This document shows, piece after piece, positions 1 through 9,157 of a DNA stretch of 28,320 bases. This DNA is from Clostridium sp. CAG:452. GTDB lineage: Bacteria > Bacillota > Clostridia > TANB77 > CAG-508. The notes under the pieces are model-generated. The model ran no database searches and was not told the origin of the DNA. It worked only from the letters and a program-made list of their open reading frames with translations. The translations under genes were made by a program, and so were the position numbers. The stretch is taken from positions 18,643 through 46,962 of the forward strand of contig FR893522.1 of NCBI GenBank assembly GCA_000434035.1, written 5' to 3'. Each line of letters opens with the position of its first letter. Position 1 is the first letter of the stretch.

Positions 1-90
1 AATGTAACATAAATGTAATAAAGCAAAGACAAAACACGAAAACACTTACAGTACCAACAATTGCAAAAGATAAACAAACTCCATTCTTTT

Positions 91-119
91 TTGACATTTT
101 TCATACCCGATGATATAAT
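91..119 (+). promoter_or_regulatory. Strong sigma-A promoter of veg
   Basis: A perfect TTGACA (91-96) is separated by 17 bases from a perfect TATAAT (114-119), and TG at 111-112 adds an extended -10. Transcription should begin near 126, giving a leader of about 28 bases before the veg start at 154. In Bacillus subtilis the veg promoter is a well-known very strong vegetative promoter, so this fits the family. Confidence 0.88.
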
Positions 120-153
120 AACGCTAACCAAATTAGTGAAGGTGCGTGATTAT

Positions 154-426
154 ATGATCTACAAAAATGATATTTCTTCATTAAAAGAAGAAATAGGAGA
201 AAAAATTGGACAAAAGATAATTGTTAAAGGATCACTTGGGAGAAACAAACCTTTTGAAGAGGAAGCTGTTATTAAAGAAACATACCCTAACATTTTTGTG
301 GTAAAGTATGAAGAACATGACACGAATGTAAGTTACAGATATACAGACATACTTACAAGAGATTTAGAGGTTTCTGTTTTTGATGGAGAAGGATATTGTC
401 CTTTAATTCCACCAATACAAAAGTAA
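154..426 (+). CDS. veg: Veg family protein
   Basis: This 90-residue protein matches the Veg family (86 residues in B. subtilis): a basic small beta-rich protein with the central segment ETYPNIFVV and a following YRYTDIL, both typical of Veg. In B. subtilis Veg stimulates biofilm matrix gene expression and affects spore outgrowth; its biochemical action is not settled. I chose ATG 154 because AAGGTG (139-144) stands nine bases before it and because the open frame upstream to 61 overlaps the promoter at 91-119 and cannot be translated from that transcript. GTG 136 or 142 are less likely starts. The gene appears monocistronic, ending in a terminator at 469-500. Confidence 0.85.
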   Translation: MIYKNDISSLKEEIGEKIGQKIIVKGSLGRNKPFEEEAVIKETYPNIFVVKYEEHDTNVSYRYTDILTRDLEVSVFDGEGYCPLIPPIQK

Positions 427-468
427 GATAATTGGCTATTAGAGAAATCAAAGATTTCGACAGCCGTG

Positions 469-500
469 AAAAAATTCCTAATTTATTAGGAATTTTTTTT
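469..500 (+). terminator. Intrinsic terminator after veg
   Basis: The stem AATTCCTAA (473-481) pairs with TTAGGAATT (486-494) across a TTTA loop, with further A-T pairs at the base and a run of eight T on the 3' side. It separates veg from sipL. Confidence 0.85.
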
Positions 501-550
501 GTCCTTCTTAATATAATATATATTATTAAACTTTTAAGGAGGGATTTTAT

Positions 551-2092
551 ATGCCAGTAGAAACAGAAAAAGAGAATGTATGTATAAACCAAATAATTGG
601 ACAAAAGAGAGCAGAAACATTGGTAGAGGGAGATGTTATTGTAAATGATGTTAAACCAGATGTCTTAAATATAATAAGTGCAAATGGAATAGCATGCGTA
701 TATAAAAAAGAAGTAATGGATGGAAAGATAAGAATAGATGGTAGTGTAAATACATACATTATATACCTAGCAGACAGTGAAAACGGCAATATTAGAAGTC
801 TAAATACAGTATTAGACTTTACTCAAATAATCGATATTGATAATTGTAAACCAGATATGATTTTAAACGAAAGTGTTTCAGTTAAAAATATTGATTGCAG
901 AATTATAAACGAAAGGAAAATAAGTATAAAAGCAAGTTTGGATGTAGAAGCAAAACTATACTCTAATGAGCAAACAGATATTATTACTGGCATAACAAAT
1001 TTTGATGATATGCAAACATTAAGTAACAATAAATGCATTAGTTCATTGGTAGGAGAAGGAAATACAAGAGTATATGCAAAAGATACACTTTCAGTAGACA
1101 GTGTAGACGATTTAGCAGAAATAATGAATGCAAGTTTAAAAATAGTTAATAAAGAAGTTAAGTTAAGTTATAATAAAGTATTGGCAAAGGCAGAGGCAGA
1201 AATTTGGATAATGTATTTAACAGAGGACAATAGGATAAATAATGTTAGTACAAAAATACCTATAATGGGATTTATAGATATAGAAAATATAAATGATAAT
1301 AATATTTGTGATGTTGATTACAAATTAAAAAATTTAATAATAAAACCAAACAATGGGGAAACTCATTCAATTTATGTGGAAGCGGAAATGGAATTAAGTT
1401 GCTTTGCGTATGAAAGTAAAGAAATTAATTTAATAGAAGATATGTATAGCATATCACAGGATGTTGAATTTAATAAAAAGAATATAACAACAATAGCAGG
1501 AAAACAAAATATCAGACAAGATTGCAATATAAGAGAGCAAATTTCAATGCCAGAAGTAGGTTCAAATAAAATATATTGTGCAAATACAAAACCAATTATA
1601 AACGATACAAAAGTAATGAATGGAAAAATATTGTATAGTGGAGAATTAAGTATAGAGTTCTTATATGAAGTTAGCAATGGTATGGAAGCTAAAAGAATAA
1701 ACTTGCCATTTAATTTTGAAGCACAATCAGACCTTATAGAAGCAAATAACAATGTAGATACAGATTTGACAGTAGAACAAGATAATTTCGTTATTGTATC
1801 AGATGGAAACATAGAAGCAAATATAACAATGCAATTTAATATAGGCATTTCAAAAACAGAAAAAATAAGCATAATTGATGATTTAGAGGTTAAAGAATGT
1901 AGACAAAACAACATTTATAGTATGATAATTTATTTTGTAAAACCAGGAGATACTTTATGGAAAATTGCTAAAAAGTTTAGAAGTACAGTCGAAGACATTG
2001 CAAGAGTAAATGGAATAGAAGACGAAAACAAGATTTATGTAGGACAGCAATTATATATACCAAAATATATAAAGAAAAGAATAGCAGTGTAA
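551..2092 (+). CDS. sipL: Spore morphogenesis protein SipL-like (DUF3794/SPOCS plus LysM)
   Basis: This 513-residue protein has repeated DUF3794 (SPOCS) regions through most of its length and a C-terminal LysM domain at about residues 460-505, recognisable from KPGDTLWKIAKKF and VGQQLYIPKY. This order and length match SipL of Clostridioides difficile, which binds the coat basement ATPase SpoIVA through its LysM domain and is needed to localise the spore coat. It should act in the mother cell around the forespore. The start ATG 551 has AAGGAGGG (536-543) at good spacing. yunB follows after three bases, so the two are probably co-transcribed late in sporulation. It could be a SafA-like coat protein of the same architecture. 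Confidence 0.8.
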   Translation: MPVETEKENVCINQIIGQKRAETLVEGDVIVNDVKPDVLNIISANGIACVYKKEVMDGKIRIDGSVNTYIIYLADSENGNIRSLNTVLDFTQIIDIDNCKPDMILNESVSVKNIDCRIINERKISIKASLDVEAKLYSNEQTDIITGITNFDDMQTLSNNKCISSLVGEGNTRVYAKDTLSVDSVDDLAEIMNASLKIVNKEVKLSYNKVLAKAEAEIWIMYLTEDNRINNVSTKIPIMGFIDIENINDNNICDVDYKLKNLIIKPNNGETHSIYVEAEMELSCFAYESKEINLIEDMYSISQDVEFNKKNITTIAGKQNIRQDCNIREQISMPEVGSNKIYCANTKPIINDTKVMNGKILYSGELSIEFLYEVSNGMEAKRINLPFNFEAQSDLIEANNNVDTDLTVEQDNFVIVSDGNIEANITMQFNIGISKTEKISIIDDLEVKECRQNNIYSMIIYFVKPGDTLWKIAKKFRSTVEDIARVNGIEDENKIYVGQQLYIPKYIKKRIAV

Positions 2093-2095
2093 AAA

Positions 2096-2806
2096 ATGGA
2101 TAGTATTTATTCACGTAAAAGAATAAACATTCCTAAAATAAAAGGATTTTATACGAAAAACAATAATAAAAACAAAAAAATCTTAACAGTTTGCGTAATA
2201 CTATGCATAAGCGTATTAACATTTTACAGTATATTAAAGTCAATTGATCCAATATTTGATGGCTTATGCATACAAAAAGCAAAAACAATTGCAACAGAAA
2301 TAGTAAATGCACAAAGTAGTGTTGCATTAGACAATATAGACAATAAAGACATTGTATCAGTAGTAAAGGACGAAGCCAATAATACAAATATATTAAAAAC
2401 AGATGTGGTGGTTATAAATAAAATTGCCTCAGATGTAGCTTTAGAAATAGAAAAAGAACTCCAAAATCTAAAAAACGAAGAAATACGTATTCCAATTGGG
2501 GCATTAACTGGTAATAAATATTTAGCTGGTATGGGCCCGGGAGTAAAGATAAAAATTATACCAACAGGAAATATAACAACAGAATTAAAAACAGAGTTTC
2601 AAGCACAAGGAATAAATCAAACAATGTATAGAATATATTTAGAGTTAAAATGTGATACAAATATTTTAACTCCATATAAAACAATACATGAAGAAATTTC
2701 AAATCAAGTATTGTTAGTAGAAACATTAATAGTAGGAGATGTTCCACAGACTTACTATAATTTAGAAGGGTTAGAGAAGAAAAATACAATAGATATAATA
2801 GAATAA
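2096..2806 (+). CDS. yunB: Sporulation protein YunB
   Basis: This 236-residue protein has a basic N-terminus, one membrane segment at about residues 28-48, and an extracytoplasmic domain containing the YunB-typical stretch IPIGALTG followed by GPGVKIKI. YunB is a sigma-E controlled sporulation protein in Bacillus whose loss causes a late sporulation defect; the molecular role is unknown. The gene begins three bases after the sipL stop, so translation is probably coupled, and no strong Shine-Dalgarno sequence is visible. Length is close to the Bacillus protein (about 250). No defects are visible. Confidence 0.83.
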   Translation: MDSIYSRKRINIPKIKGFYTKNNNKNKKILTVCVILCISVLTFYSILKSIDPIFDGLCIQKAKTIATEIVNAQSSVALDNIDNKDIVSVVKDEANNTNILKTDVVVINKIASDVALEIEKELQNLKNEEIRIPIGALTGNKYLAGMGPGVKIKIIPTGNITTELKTEFQAQGINQTMYRIYLELKCDTNILTPYKTIHEEISNQVLLVETLIVGDVPQTYYNLEGLEKKNTIDIIE

Positions 2807-2817
2807 AATTCTAAATT

Positions 2818-2848
2818 TTGCTTGCTTTTAATTTTAGTATGTGATAAT
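2818..2848 (+). promoter_or_regulatory. Candidate rubrerythrin promoter
   Basis: TTGCTT (2818-2823) and GATAAT (2843-2848) preceded by TGT form an extended -10 promoter, though the spacer is long (19 bases). The overlapping AT-rich palindrome AATTTATAAATT at about 2846-2857 partly resembles a PerR box. That would suit an oxidative stress gene but the match is weak. Confidence 0.35.
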
Positions 2849-2886
2849 TTATAAATTGTAAGAATAGAATTTAGGAGGAATGTAAA

Positions 2887-3426
2887 ATGGCAGATTTAAA
2901 AGGAACAAAAACAGAAAAAAATTTAATGCAAGCTTTTGCAGGAGAATCACAAGCAAGAAATAAATATACATATTTTGCTAGCAAAGCAAAAAAAGAAGGG
3001 TATGAACAAATAGCAGCAATATTCCAAGAAACAGCAGATAATGAAAAAGAACATGCAAAAATGTGGTTTAAATTATTAAACAATGGAATATCATCAACAG
3101 CAGAAAATTTGAAAGCTGCAGCAGAGGGGGAAAATTTTGAATGGACAGATATGTATGACAAAATGGCACAAGAAGCAAGAGAAGAAGGATTTGACCACAT
3201 AGCTGATTTATTTGAAGGTGTGGCAAAAATAGAAAAAGAACATGAAGAAAGATATAAAAAATTACTAGAAAATCTAGAAAACGGGCTAGTATTTAGCAAA
3301 GATGGAGATAAGATTTGGAAATGTAGAAATTGCGGACATATATGTGTTGGAAAAGAAGCACCAGAGGTATGCCCAGTATGTGCACATCCAAAAGCATATT
3401 TTGAAATTAAAGCAGAAAATTATTAA
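2887..3426 (+). CDS. rbr: Rubrerythrin
   Basis: This 179-residue protein has an N-terminal ferritin-like diiron domain (about residues 1-135) with the ligand motifs FAGESQARNKY, DNEKEHAKMW and AKIEKEHEERY, and a C-terminal rubredoxin-like domain (about 140-175) with the iron-binding pairs CRNC and CPVC. Rubrerythrins reduce hydrogen peroxide to water in the cytoplasm of anaerobes using electrons from NAD(P)H via rubredoxin-type partners. The ATG at 2887 has TTAGGAGGA upstream. It is a single gene between its own promoter and a shared terminator. All metal ligands appear present. Confidence 0.93.
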   Translation: MADLKGTKTEKNLMQAFAGESQARNKYTYFASKAKKEGYEQIAAIFQETADNEKEHAKMWFKLLNNGISSTAENLKAAAEGENFEWTDMYDKMAQEAREEGFDHIADLFEGVAKIEKEHEERYKKLLENLENGLVFSKDGDKIWKCRNCGHICVGKEAPEVCPVCAHPKAYFEIKAENY

Positions 3427-3434
3427 AAACAATA

Positions 3435-3468
3435 AAAAGAAGTGAACTCTATACGGTTCACTTCTTTT
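3435..3468. terminator. Bidirectional terminator between rbr and the thioesterase gene
   Basis: A 13-bp perfect inverted repeat, with arms 3435-3447 and 3456-3468 and an 8-base loop, carries A-rich and T-rich outer ends. It can therefore end transcription from both converging genes. Confidence 0.88.
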
Positions 3469-3471
3469 GTT

Positions 3472-4206
3472 TTAATATAACTTTACAATAGCATGCAATT
3501 TGCCATCTATTTTATCTTTAATAGAAATTATATATTCATTATTACTTGTGTGAGCACAGAAAAGACTAAGAGTATCACCAAGAGTAGCTTGATGCTTATA
3601 CATAATTTCTACATTTGAAAATTTGTTATTTTTAAATACTTCTAAAGGTAATGCCTCATAAGCATAATCTAAATAATATAAATTATTTACATGATGATTT
3701 GTGTCAATATCCCTTCTTTGAACAGTGTAATCCAAAACAAATTCAGAGTTTAGAGGCTCTTTTATTTTTTCTTCAAATTTTTCAGGGAAAACTTCTTTAT
3801 TAACTTGAATGTATTTTTCATTTACTCCATCTGTAACTCTACTAATAGATTTATTATTTACATTAAATAAAACCCATTTAGAACTTGCAATTGCAACAAG
3901 ATTATAAGCGTTATCATAAATTTCAAAATCTCTATATACAAATAGAGGAGTTTTCTTTCTAGTCCAAGTTTTAATTAAAAGATTAGTATTAGTTTTTGGA
4001 CGAGCAAAAACTTTAAGTTTCCAATTTAAAAGAATCCATGCAAGACCTGTTTTAGGAGTGTCATTTACACCATAACCTAAAAGCCCACAGTGAATACCTG
4101 CAACTTCTTGCAATAAACGCAATAATCCTTTATTAGTTACTTGGTTATTTTCATCAACATCAGAATAATTAATTGTTAAATTGTGAGAGTAAATATCAAG
4201 ATTCAT
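3472..4206 (-). CDS. Acyl-ACP thioesterase (FatA-type family)
   Basis: This 244-residue protein is of the bacterial acyl-ACP thioesterase family, two fused hot-dog folds that release fatty acids from acyl carrier protein in the cytoplasm. The first half has NYSDVDENNQVTNKGLLRLLQEVAG and LAWILLNWKLKVF features, and the second has RRDIDTNHHVNNLYYLDYAYE, the conserved N-x-H-V-N-N region of the catalytic half. I chose the ATG at 4206 because AGAAGGG precedes it on the minus strand; the frame stays open to 4260 but that part overlaps the -10/-35 region. The gene stands alone, divergent from copA, converging on rbr. Confidence 0.83.
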   Translation of the reverse strand: MNLDIYSHNLTINYSDVDENNQVTNKGLLRLLQEVAGIHCGLLGYGVNDTPKTGLAWILLNWKLKVFARPKTNTNLLIKTWTRKKTPLFVYRDFEIYDNAYNLVAIASSKWVLFNVNNKSISRVTDGVNEKYIQVNKEVFPEKFEEKIKEPLNSEFVLDYTVQRRDIDTNHHVNNLYYLDYAYEALPLEVFKNNKFSNVEIMYKHQATLGDTLSLFCAHTSNNEYIISIKDKIDGKLHAIVKLY

Positions 4207-4231
4207 AAAAGCCCTTCTTTCTTTATATAAA

Positions 4232-4260
4232 AATATATCATAAATCATAATTCTTTTCAA
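4232..4260 (-). promoter_or_regulatory. Promoter of the thioesterase gene
   Basis: On the minus strand TTGAAA (4260-4255), a 17-base spacer and TATATT (4237-4232) with a preceding TGA form a good sigma-A promoter about 25 bases before the start at 4206. Confidence 0.6.
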
Positions 4261-4301
4261 ACAAATATAATAAAATAGAATTATTAAATTTGTGTGAACT
4301 G

Positions 4302-4339
4302 TAAGCTAATAATTGACATTAGCTTATATAAAATATAAA
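4302..4339 (+). promoter_or_regulatory. copA promoter with overlapping inverted-repeat operator
   Basis: TTGACA (4313-4318) and TATAAA (4334-4339, short 15-base spacer) precede copA. A perfect 9-bp inverted repeat, TAAGCTAAT (4302-4310) and ATTAGCTTA (4318-4326), brackets the -35 box, which is where a repressor would block RNA polymerase. It does not match the CopY box TACANNTGTA or a GC-rich CsoR site. Binding of a metal sensor is inference. Confidence 0.5.
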
Positions 4340-4374
4340 ATTAGTTAATAATAGAAATAAACAGGAGGAAAAAG

Positions 4375-6788
4375 TTGAAAGTAAAGTTTAATGTAATTGG
4401 CATGTCATGCAGTGCATGTAGCAATCATATAGAAAAAATAGTCTCAAAACAAAAGGGTGTAAACAGTGTAAATGTTAGTTTAATAAATAACAATATGATA
4501 GTAGATTTTGACAAGAAGATAATTACAGAACAAGAGATTATAAAAGCAGTGCAAAGTATAGGATATGATGCAAATACAAAAGGAGGACAAAATAAAAGCA
4601 ACCTAAATAAAATGAAGCACAGAGTTATAATATCATTTGTATTTCTAATTCCACTTATGTATGTTGCAATGGGACACATGGCAGGATTACCATTACCACA
4701 TATATTCCATAAAAATTTAGTCCTATTTAGCCTTGTACAATTAATATTAGTTGCACCAATAGTGTATGTAAATAGAAAATATTATACTTCAGGTTTTAAA
4801 GCATTAATAAAAAGAGCACCAAATATGGACTCACTAATTGCAATAGGTTCATTTGCTTCAATTGTATATGGAATTTTTGCAATATATAAAATATGGCAGG
4901 GAGAAAGTAGTTATGCAATGAACTTGTATTTTGAATCTGCAGGAATGATATTAACACTAATAACTTTTGGAAAATATCTAGAAACAAAAGCAAAAGATAA
5001 AACTTCAAATGCAATTAATAAACTATTAGATTTAACTCCTAAAAAAGTTACAATTTTAAGAGAGCAAAAAGAAATAGAAATACCAATAGAACAGGTAAAA
5101 GTAGGAGATATAATTGTTGTAAAACCAGGGGAAACTATTGCAGTAGATGGAGTAATAGTAAAAGGTCAAACATATATAGATGAGTCAACAATTACAGGAG
5201 AACATATACCAGTAAAAAAAGAAATTGGAAGTAAAGTAATTTCTGGAAGTATTAACAAAAATGGAGCAATAGAATTTAGAGCAGAAAAAGTAGGAGAAGA
5301 CACAACAATATCACAAATAATAAAACTAGTAGAAGAGGCAAGTGCTTCAAAAGCACCAATTGGAAGATTAGCAGATAAAGTAAGCCGGAGTGTTTGTACC
5401 AATTGTAATTACAATTGCAGTAATTGCTACAATTATTTGGCTACTATTAGGATATCCATTCGAATTTGCACTTTCTATTGGAATATCAGTTTTAGTAATA
5501 TCTTGCCCTTGTGCTTTAGGACTTGCTACGCCTGTTTCTATTATGGTTGGCACAGGAAAAGCTGCTGAAAATGGAATATTAATAAAATCAGCAGAAAGTT
5601 TAGAACTTGCACATTCAATAAATGCAATAGTTTTAGATAAAACAGGAACAATAACAGTAGGAAAACCACAAGTAAATGACATATTTGTATTTAACAATAT
5701 GCAAGAAGGCGAACTACTAAAAATAGTAGGAGCAATAGAATCAAAATCTGAACACCCAATAGCAAAAGCTATATTAGAAAAAACAAAAGAAGTTGAGGCT
5801 TTAGAAGCACAAAATTTTGAAGCAATTGAAGGAAAAGGAATAAAAGCAAGCATAAACAACAATACCTATTTTGCTGGGAATGAAAGTTTGATGAAAGAAA
5901 ACAATATTAAACTATCAGAGGCAGAAGGTATATATCAAAAATTATATGAACAAGCTAAAACAGTAATATTTGTATCAGATGATGAAAAATTGCTAGGAAT
6001 TATTGCAATATCAGATACTGTAAAACAAACAAGCATAGAAGCAATAAATGGCTTTAAAGATTTGAAAATAGAAACATATATGCTAACAGGAGATAATAAA
6101 ACATCAGCACAAGCAATTGGAAAAATGGTAGGAATAGATAATATTATTTCGGAAGTTTTACCACAAGAAAAAGAAAGTAAAGTGCGTAGTTTACAAGAAC
6201 AAGGAAAAATTGTTGCAATGATAGGTGACCGGAATAAATGATTCACCAGCACTTTCAAGAGCAAACGTAGGAATTGCAATTGGCGCAGGAACAGATATTG
6301 CAATAGAATCAGCAGATATTGTTCTAATAAAAAGCAATTTGACAGATGTAGTATACTTATTAAGGTTAAGTAAAGCAGTTATAAAAAATATAAAAATGAA
6401 TTTGTTTTGGGCATTTTTCTATAACACTATTGGAATTCCACTTGCATGTGGAATACTATATAAATCACTTGGAATATTGCTAAACCCAATGATAGCATCA
6501 TTAGCAATGAGCTTAAGTTCAATATGTGTTGTAACAAATGCACTAACATTAAGAAAATTTAAAATAAAAAAAGAGGTGAAAAATATGACAAAAACAATAT
6601 ATGTAAAAGGAATGCAATGTGAACATTGTTCAAATGCGGTAAAAAAAGAATTACTAACATTAGAAGAAGTAAATAATGTAGAGGTAGACTTAAAAACAGG
6701 AAGAGTAGATTTAGAGTTATCGAAGGATATAGATAATGAAGTATTAAAGAAAAAAATAGAAGAAGTAGGATACAAAATAAATGAGTAA
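4375..6788 (+). CDS. copA: Copper P1B-type ATPase CopA with C-terminal CopZ-like domain; two +1 CGGA sites
   Basis: Read straight, the gene breaks at 5386 and 6230; if each CGGA is read as one glycine it becomes a continuous 803-residue protein (2414 bases minus 2 is divisible by 3). Domains in order: N-terminal heavy-metal domain with GMSCSAC (residues 9-15), membrane segments, actuator STITGEHIPVKK (about 271-282), the Cu-transport motif CPC in SCPCALGLATPV (about 378-380), phosphorylation site DKTGT (about 421), SEHPIAKA, MLTGDN, GDGINDSPA (about 617-625) and a second heavy-metal domain GMQCEHC from residue 737. The enzyme should pump Cu(I) out of the cytoplasm. Start is TTG 4375 with AGGAGG at 4363-4368. 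Every catalytic motif is intact on both sides of each break, unlike a decaying pseudogene. Alternatives are sequencing error or recent disruption. Confidence 0.85.
5386..5389 (+). other. CGGA +1 site 1 (CopA Gly338)
   Basis: In the upstream frame CGG (5386-5388) follows GAT AAA GTA AGC. The downstream frame continues from 5390 as GTG TTT GTA CCA. The family motif DKVSGVFVP is restored if CGGA is one glycine. The upstream frame otherwise runs on with non-homologous residues to 5568. Confidence 0.8.
6230..6233 (+). other. CGGA +1 site 2 (CopA Gly619 in GDGINDSP)
   Basis: In the upstream frame GGT GAC CGG AAT AAA TGA stops three codons after the break. Reading CGGA as glycine gives GDGINDSPA, the invariant hinge motif of P-type ATPases, and opens the frame to 6788. 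Confidence 0.85.
6585..6788 (+). CDS. Possible internal start producing a free CopZ-like chaperone
   Basis: Inside the copA reading frame an ATG at 6585 is preceded by AGAGGTG (6572-6578) at ideal spacing. It would yield a complete 67-residue heavy-metal-associated protein with GMQCEHC and the beta-alpha-beta pattern of copper chaperones, matching the usual CopZ length of about 69. It is in frame with the ATPase, so one gene could give both a fused C-terminal domain and a soluble chaperone that delivers Cu(I) to the pump. The internal ribosome site is seen; its use is inference. Alternatively copA's natural stop was lost and the two genes are simply fused. Confidence 0.55.
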   Translation: MTKTIYVKGMQCEHCSNAVKKELLTLEEVNNVEVDLKTGRVDLELSKDIDNEVLKKKIEEVGYKINE

Positions 6789-9141
6789 TATAGAGTTATT
6801 ATCACCAGCAGGGGACTTTGAGTGCTTGGTTTCAGCAGTACAAAATGGAGCAAATGCAGTATATTTTGGACTAGATAAATTTAATGCAAGAGTTAATGGC
6901 AGAAATTTTGAAGATGAAGAGTTAGTAAAGGCAATTAAATATGCAAAACTTCGCAATGTAAAAACACACTTAACATTAAATATATTAATAAAAAACAAGG
7001 AATTTGAAGAAGCCTTAAAACTAGTAGAATTTGCATACAATAGTGGAATAGATGCAGTAATTGTACAGGATTTAGGACTAGCTAAAAAAATAATGGAACT
7101 ATTTCCAAAGCTTGAGGTTCATAGCAGTACTCAAATGACAATATACAATTTAGACGGAGTAAAAGAGATAGAAAAACTAGGTTACTCAAGATGTGTGCTT
7201 GCTCGTGAACTTTCAATAGAAGAAATAAAAAATATATGTAAAAATACCAATATAGAAATAGAGGTATTTATTCATGGTGCGCTTTGTATTTGCTATTCAG
7301 GGCAATGCCTAATGAGCAGTTTAATTGGTGGAAGAAGTGGCAACAGAGGCAGGTGTGCAGGAACTTGTAGACTACCATATTCCTTATTAAAAGATGGACA
7401 AGAGCAAGAAAAAGGATATCTTTTAAGCTCAAAAGATGTATGTACATTAGATATTTTACCAGAACTAATAGAAGCAGGAGTAAAATCATTTAAAATAGAA
7501 GGCAGAATGAAATCAAAGGAATATGTTGGAATAGTAACAAGCATTTATAGAAAATATATTGATTTAGCAGAAAGTAATCAAGAATATGTGGTTGATAAAA
7601 AAGATAGAGAAATGCTAATGCAAATATTTAATAGAGGTGGATTTAGCACAGGATATCTTAAAGGAAAACTTGGTAAAAATATGATGTATACCAAAAGACC
7701 AAACCATATAGGAACTCTTTTAGGAGAAGTAATATCATATAATCCAAATAAGGGACATGTAAAAATAAAATTATGCAAAGAGCTGGATTTAGGAGACAGT
7801 ATAGCAATAGGAGATTCGAGTTGTAAAATTTCAGAGCTTATGCAAAAAAATAATAATATAAAAATGGCAAAAACAAATGATATAGTAACAATAGGTAGAA
7901 TAAAAGGAAAAATAAAGCCAAAAGATAAAGTGTATAAAACTGTATCTATAAAACTAAACCAAGAAATGGATCAAAAAATAGGTAAAGAAAATATAAAAAG
8001 AAAAGTAAATTGCAATATAGAGCTAAAACAGGATGAAGTTATAAAACTAGAACTACAAGATATAGATACAAATATAAGTGTAAAGCTAGAAGGCGATTCT
8101 GTTGTAAAAAAAGCAGATAATGCAGGAATAACTAGTAAAAGAATTGAAGAACAATTATCTAAAACAGGAAATACGATTTTTAAAATTGAAAATATTAATA
8201 TAAAAATGGATGAAAGTATAATTGTTCCAATAAGTAGCTTAAATGAAATAAGAAGAAGAGGACTAGAAGAGCTAGAACATAAACTATTAGAATCATTTAA
8301 AAGAGAGCAAGTTAATCTAAAATTAGACGTTAAAGAAGAAAAATTTATACCAAAAGAAGAAGTAAAAGTTACATTATGTTTAAATAAAATTAGCAAGGAA
8401 ATTGATTATGCTAATCTAAAAAATGTAGACAATGTGTATATACCATTTAAATATTTTTTAGATGAAGATTTAAAAGAAAGCATAGAAAATATATCTAAAA
8501 AATTTAGTACATATATACTACTTCCAGCTATAACAAAATCAAATTATGAAAAACTATTGTATAACAATTTGCCTAAAATATCAGAAAGAGTAGAAGGTAT
8601 AGTTATATCAAATTTATCTCAGATATATGAAATAGAAAAGCTTGGAATAAATGGCAAAAAGCTAGTTGCAAATTATACAATGAACATAGAAAATAATTTT
8701 ACAGTAGAAGAACTAAAAAAACTTGGAGTTTGTAAATATATAGTACCGCCAGAAACAGAAAAAGAAACAATAAGGGGATTAACAGAAAACATAGAAAAAG
8801 AAACAATAGTGTATGGAAGAACTTTATTAATGACAACAGAATATTGTACAATAGGGACACTAAAGAATTGTCCTGCAATGTGTCAAAAAGGAAGATATAC
8901 TCTAAAAGATAGAATGGGATTTGAGTTTCCGATATATACAGATAGAATAAATTGCAACAATTTAATATATAATTCAAAAATAACATCAATAAGCTATAAA
9001 GACTTACAAACAGACTCAATAAAAATAGATATATTAGAAGAAACAAGGGAAGAAATCCAAAGAATTATAGATATACAAAAAAGAGGAGAAAGACTAGAAG
9101 GACAAGATTACACAAATGGAAACTTGAATAGAGAGATTTAA
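6781..9141 (+). CDS. Peptidase U32 family protein (RlhA/TrhP-like, with DUF3656 region)
   Basis: This 786-residue protein begins with the U32 motif ELLSPAGDFE and carries the family signature EVFIHGALCICYSGQCLMS at about residues 161-179, followed by a cluster GGRSGNRGRCAGTCRLPY. Its C-terminal part has further cysteines (EYCTIGTLKNCPAMC, about 683-698), like long U32 proteins with the DUF3656 domain. Characterised relatives in E. coli and B. subtilis (RlhA, TrhP, TrhO partners) hydroxylate rRNA or tRNA bases and probably use an iron-sulfur centre; the old collagenase label is doubtful. ATG 6781 overlaps the copA stop by eight bases, so the genes are translationally coupled, although a functional tie to copper is not obvious. 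Confidence 0.82.
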   Translation: MSNIELLSPAGDFECLVSAVQNGANAVYFGLDKFNARVNGRNFEDEELVKAIKYAKLRNVKTHLTLNILIKNKEFEEALKLVEFAYNSGIDAVIVQDLGLAKKIMELFPKLEVHSSTQMTIYNLDGVKEIEKLGYSRCVLARELSIEEIKNICKNTNIEIEVFIHGALCICYSGQCLMSSLIGGRSGNRGRCAGTCRLPYSLLKDGQEQEKGYLLSSKDVCTLDILPELIEAGVKSFKIEGRMKSKEYVGIVTSIYRKYIDLAESNQEYVVDKKDREMLMQIFNRGGFSTGYLKGKLGKNMMYTKRPNHIGTLLGEVISYNPNKGHVKIKLCKELDLGDSIAIGDSSCKISELMQKNNNIKMAKTNDIVTIGRIKGKIKPKDKVYKTVSIKLNQEMDQKIGKENIKRKVNCNIELKQDEVIKLELQDIDTNISVKLEGDSVVKKADNAGITSKRIEEQLSKTGNTIFKIENINIKMDESIIVPISSLNEIRRRGLEELEHKLLESFKREQVNLKLDVKEEKFIPKEEVKVTLCLNKISKEIDYANLKNVDNVYIPFKYFLDEDLKESIENISKKFSTYILLPAITKSNYEKLLYNNLPKISERVEGIVISNLSQIYEIEKLGINGKKLVANYTMNIENNFTVEELKKLGVCKYIVPPETEKETIRGLTENIEKETIVYGRTLLMTTEYCTIGTLKNCPAMCQKGRYTLKDRMGFEFPIYTDRINCNNLIYNSKITSISYKDLQTDSIKIDILEETREEIQRIIDIQKRGERLEGQDYTNGNLNREI

Positions 9142-9157
9142 AACTTGTCAAAAAGTA

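Noticed and set aside
1..60. End of an upstream gene or a repeat array at the left edge
   Set aside because: AATGTAA occurs twice (1-7 and 13-19) but there is no longer repeat and no convincing coding frame.
1372..1914. Long minus-strand open frame opposite sipL, and similar ones at 7971-8396 and 5368-5862
   Set aside because: They oppose recognised genes, have hydrophobic low-complexity translations and lack ribosome sites. They are shadows caused by the AT-rich code.
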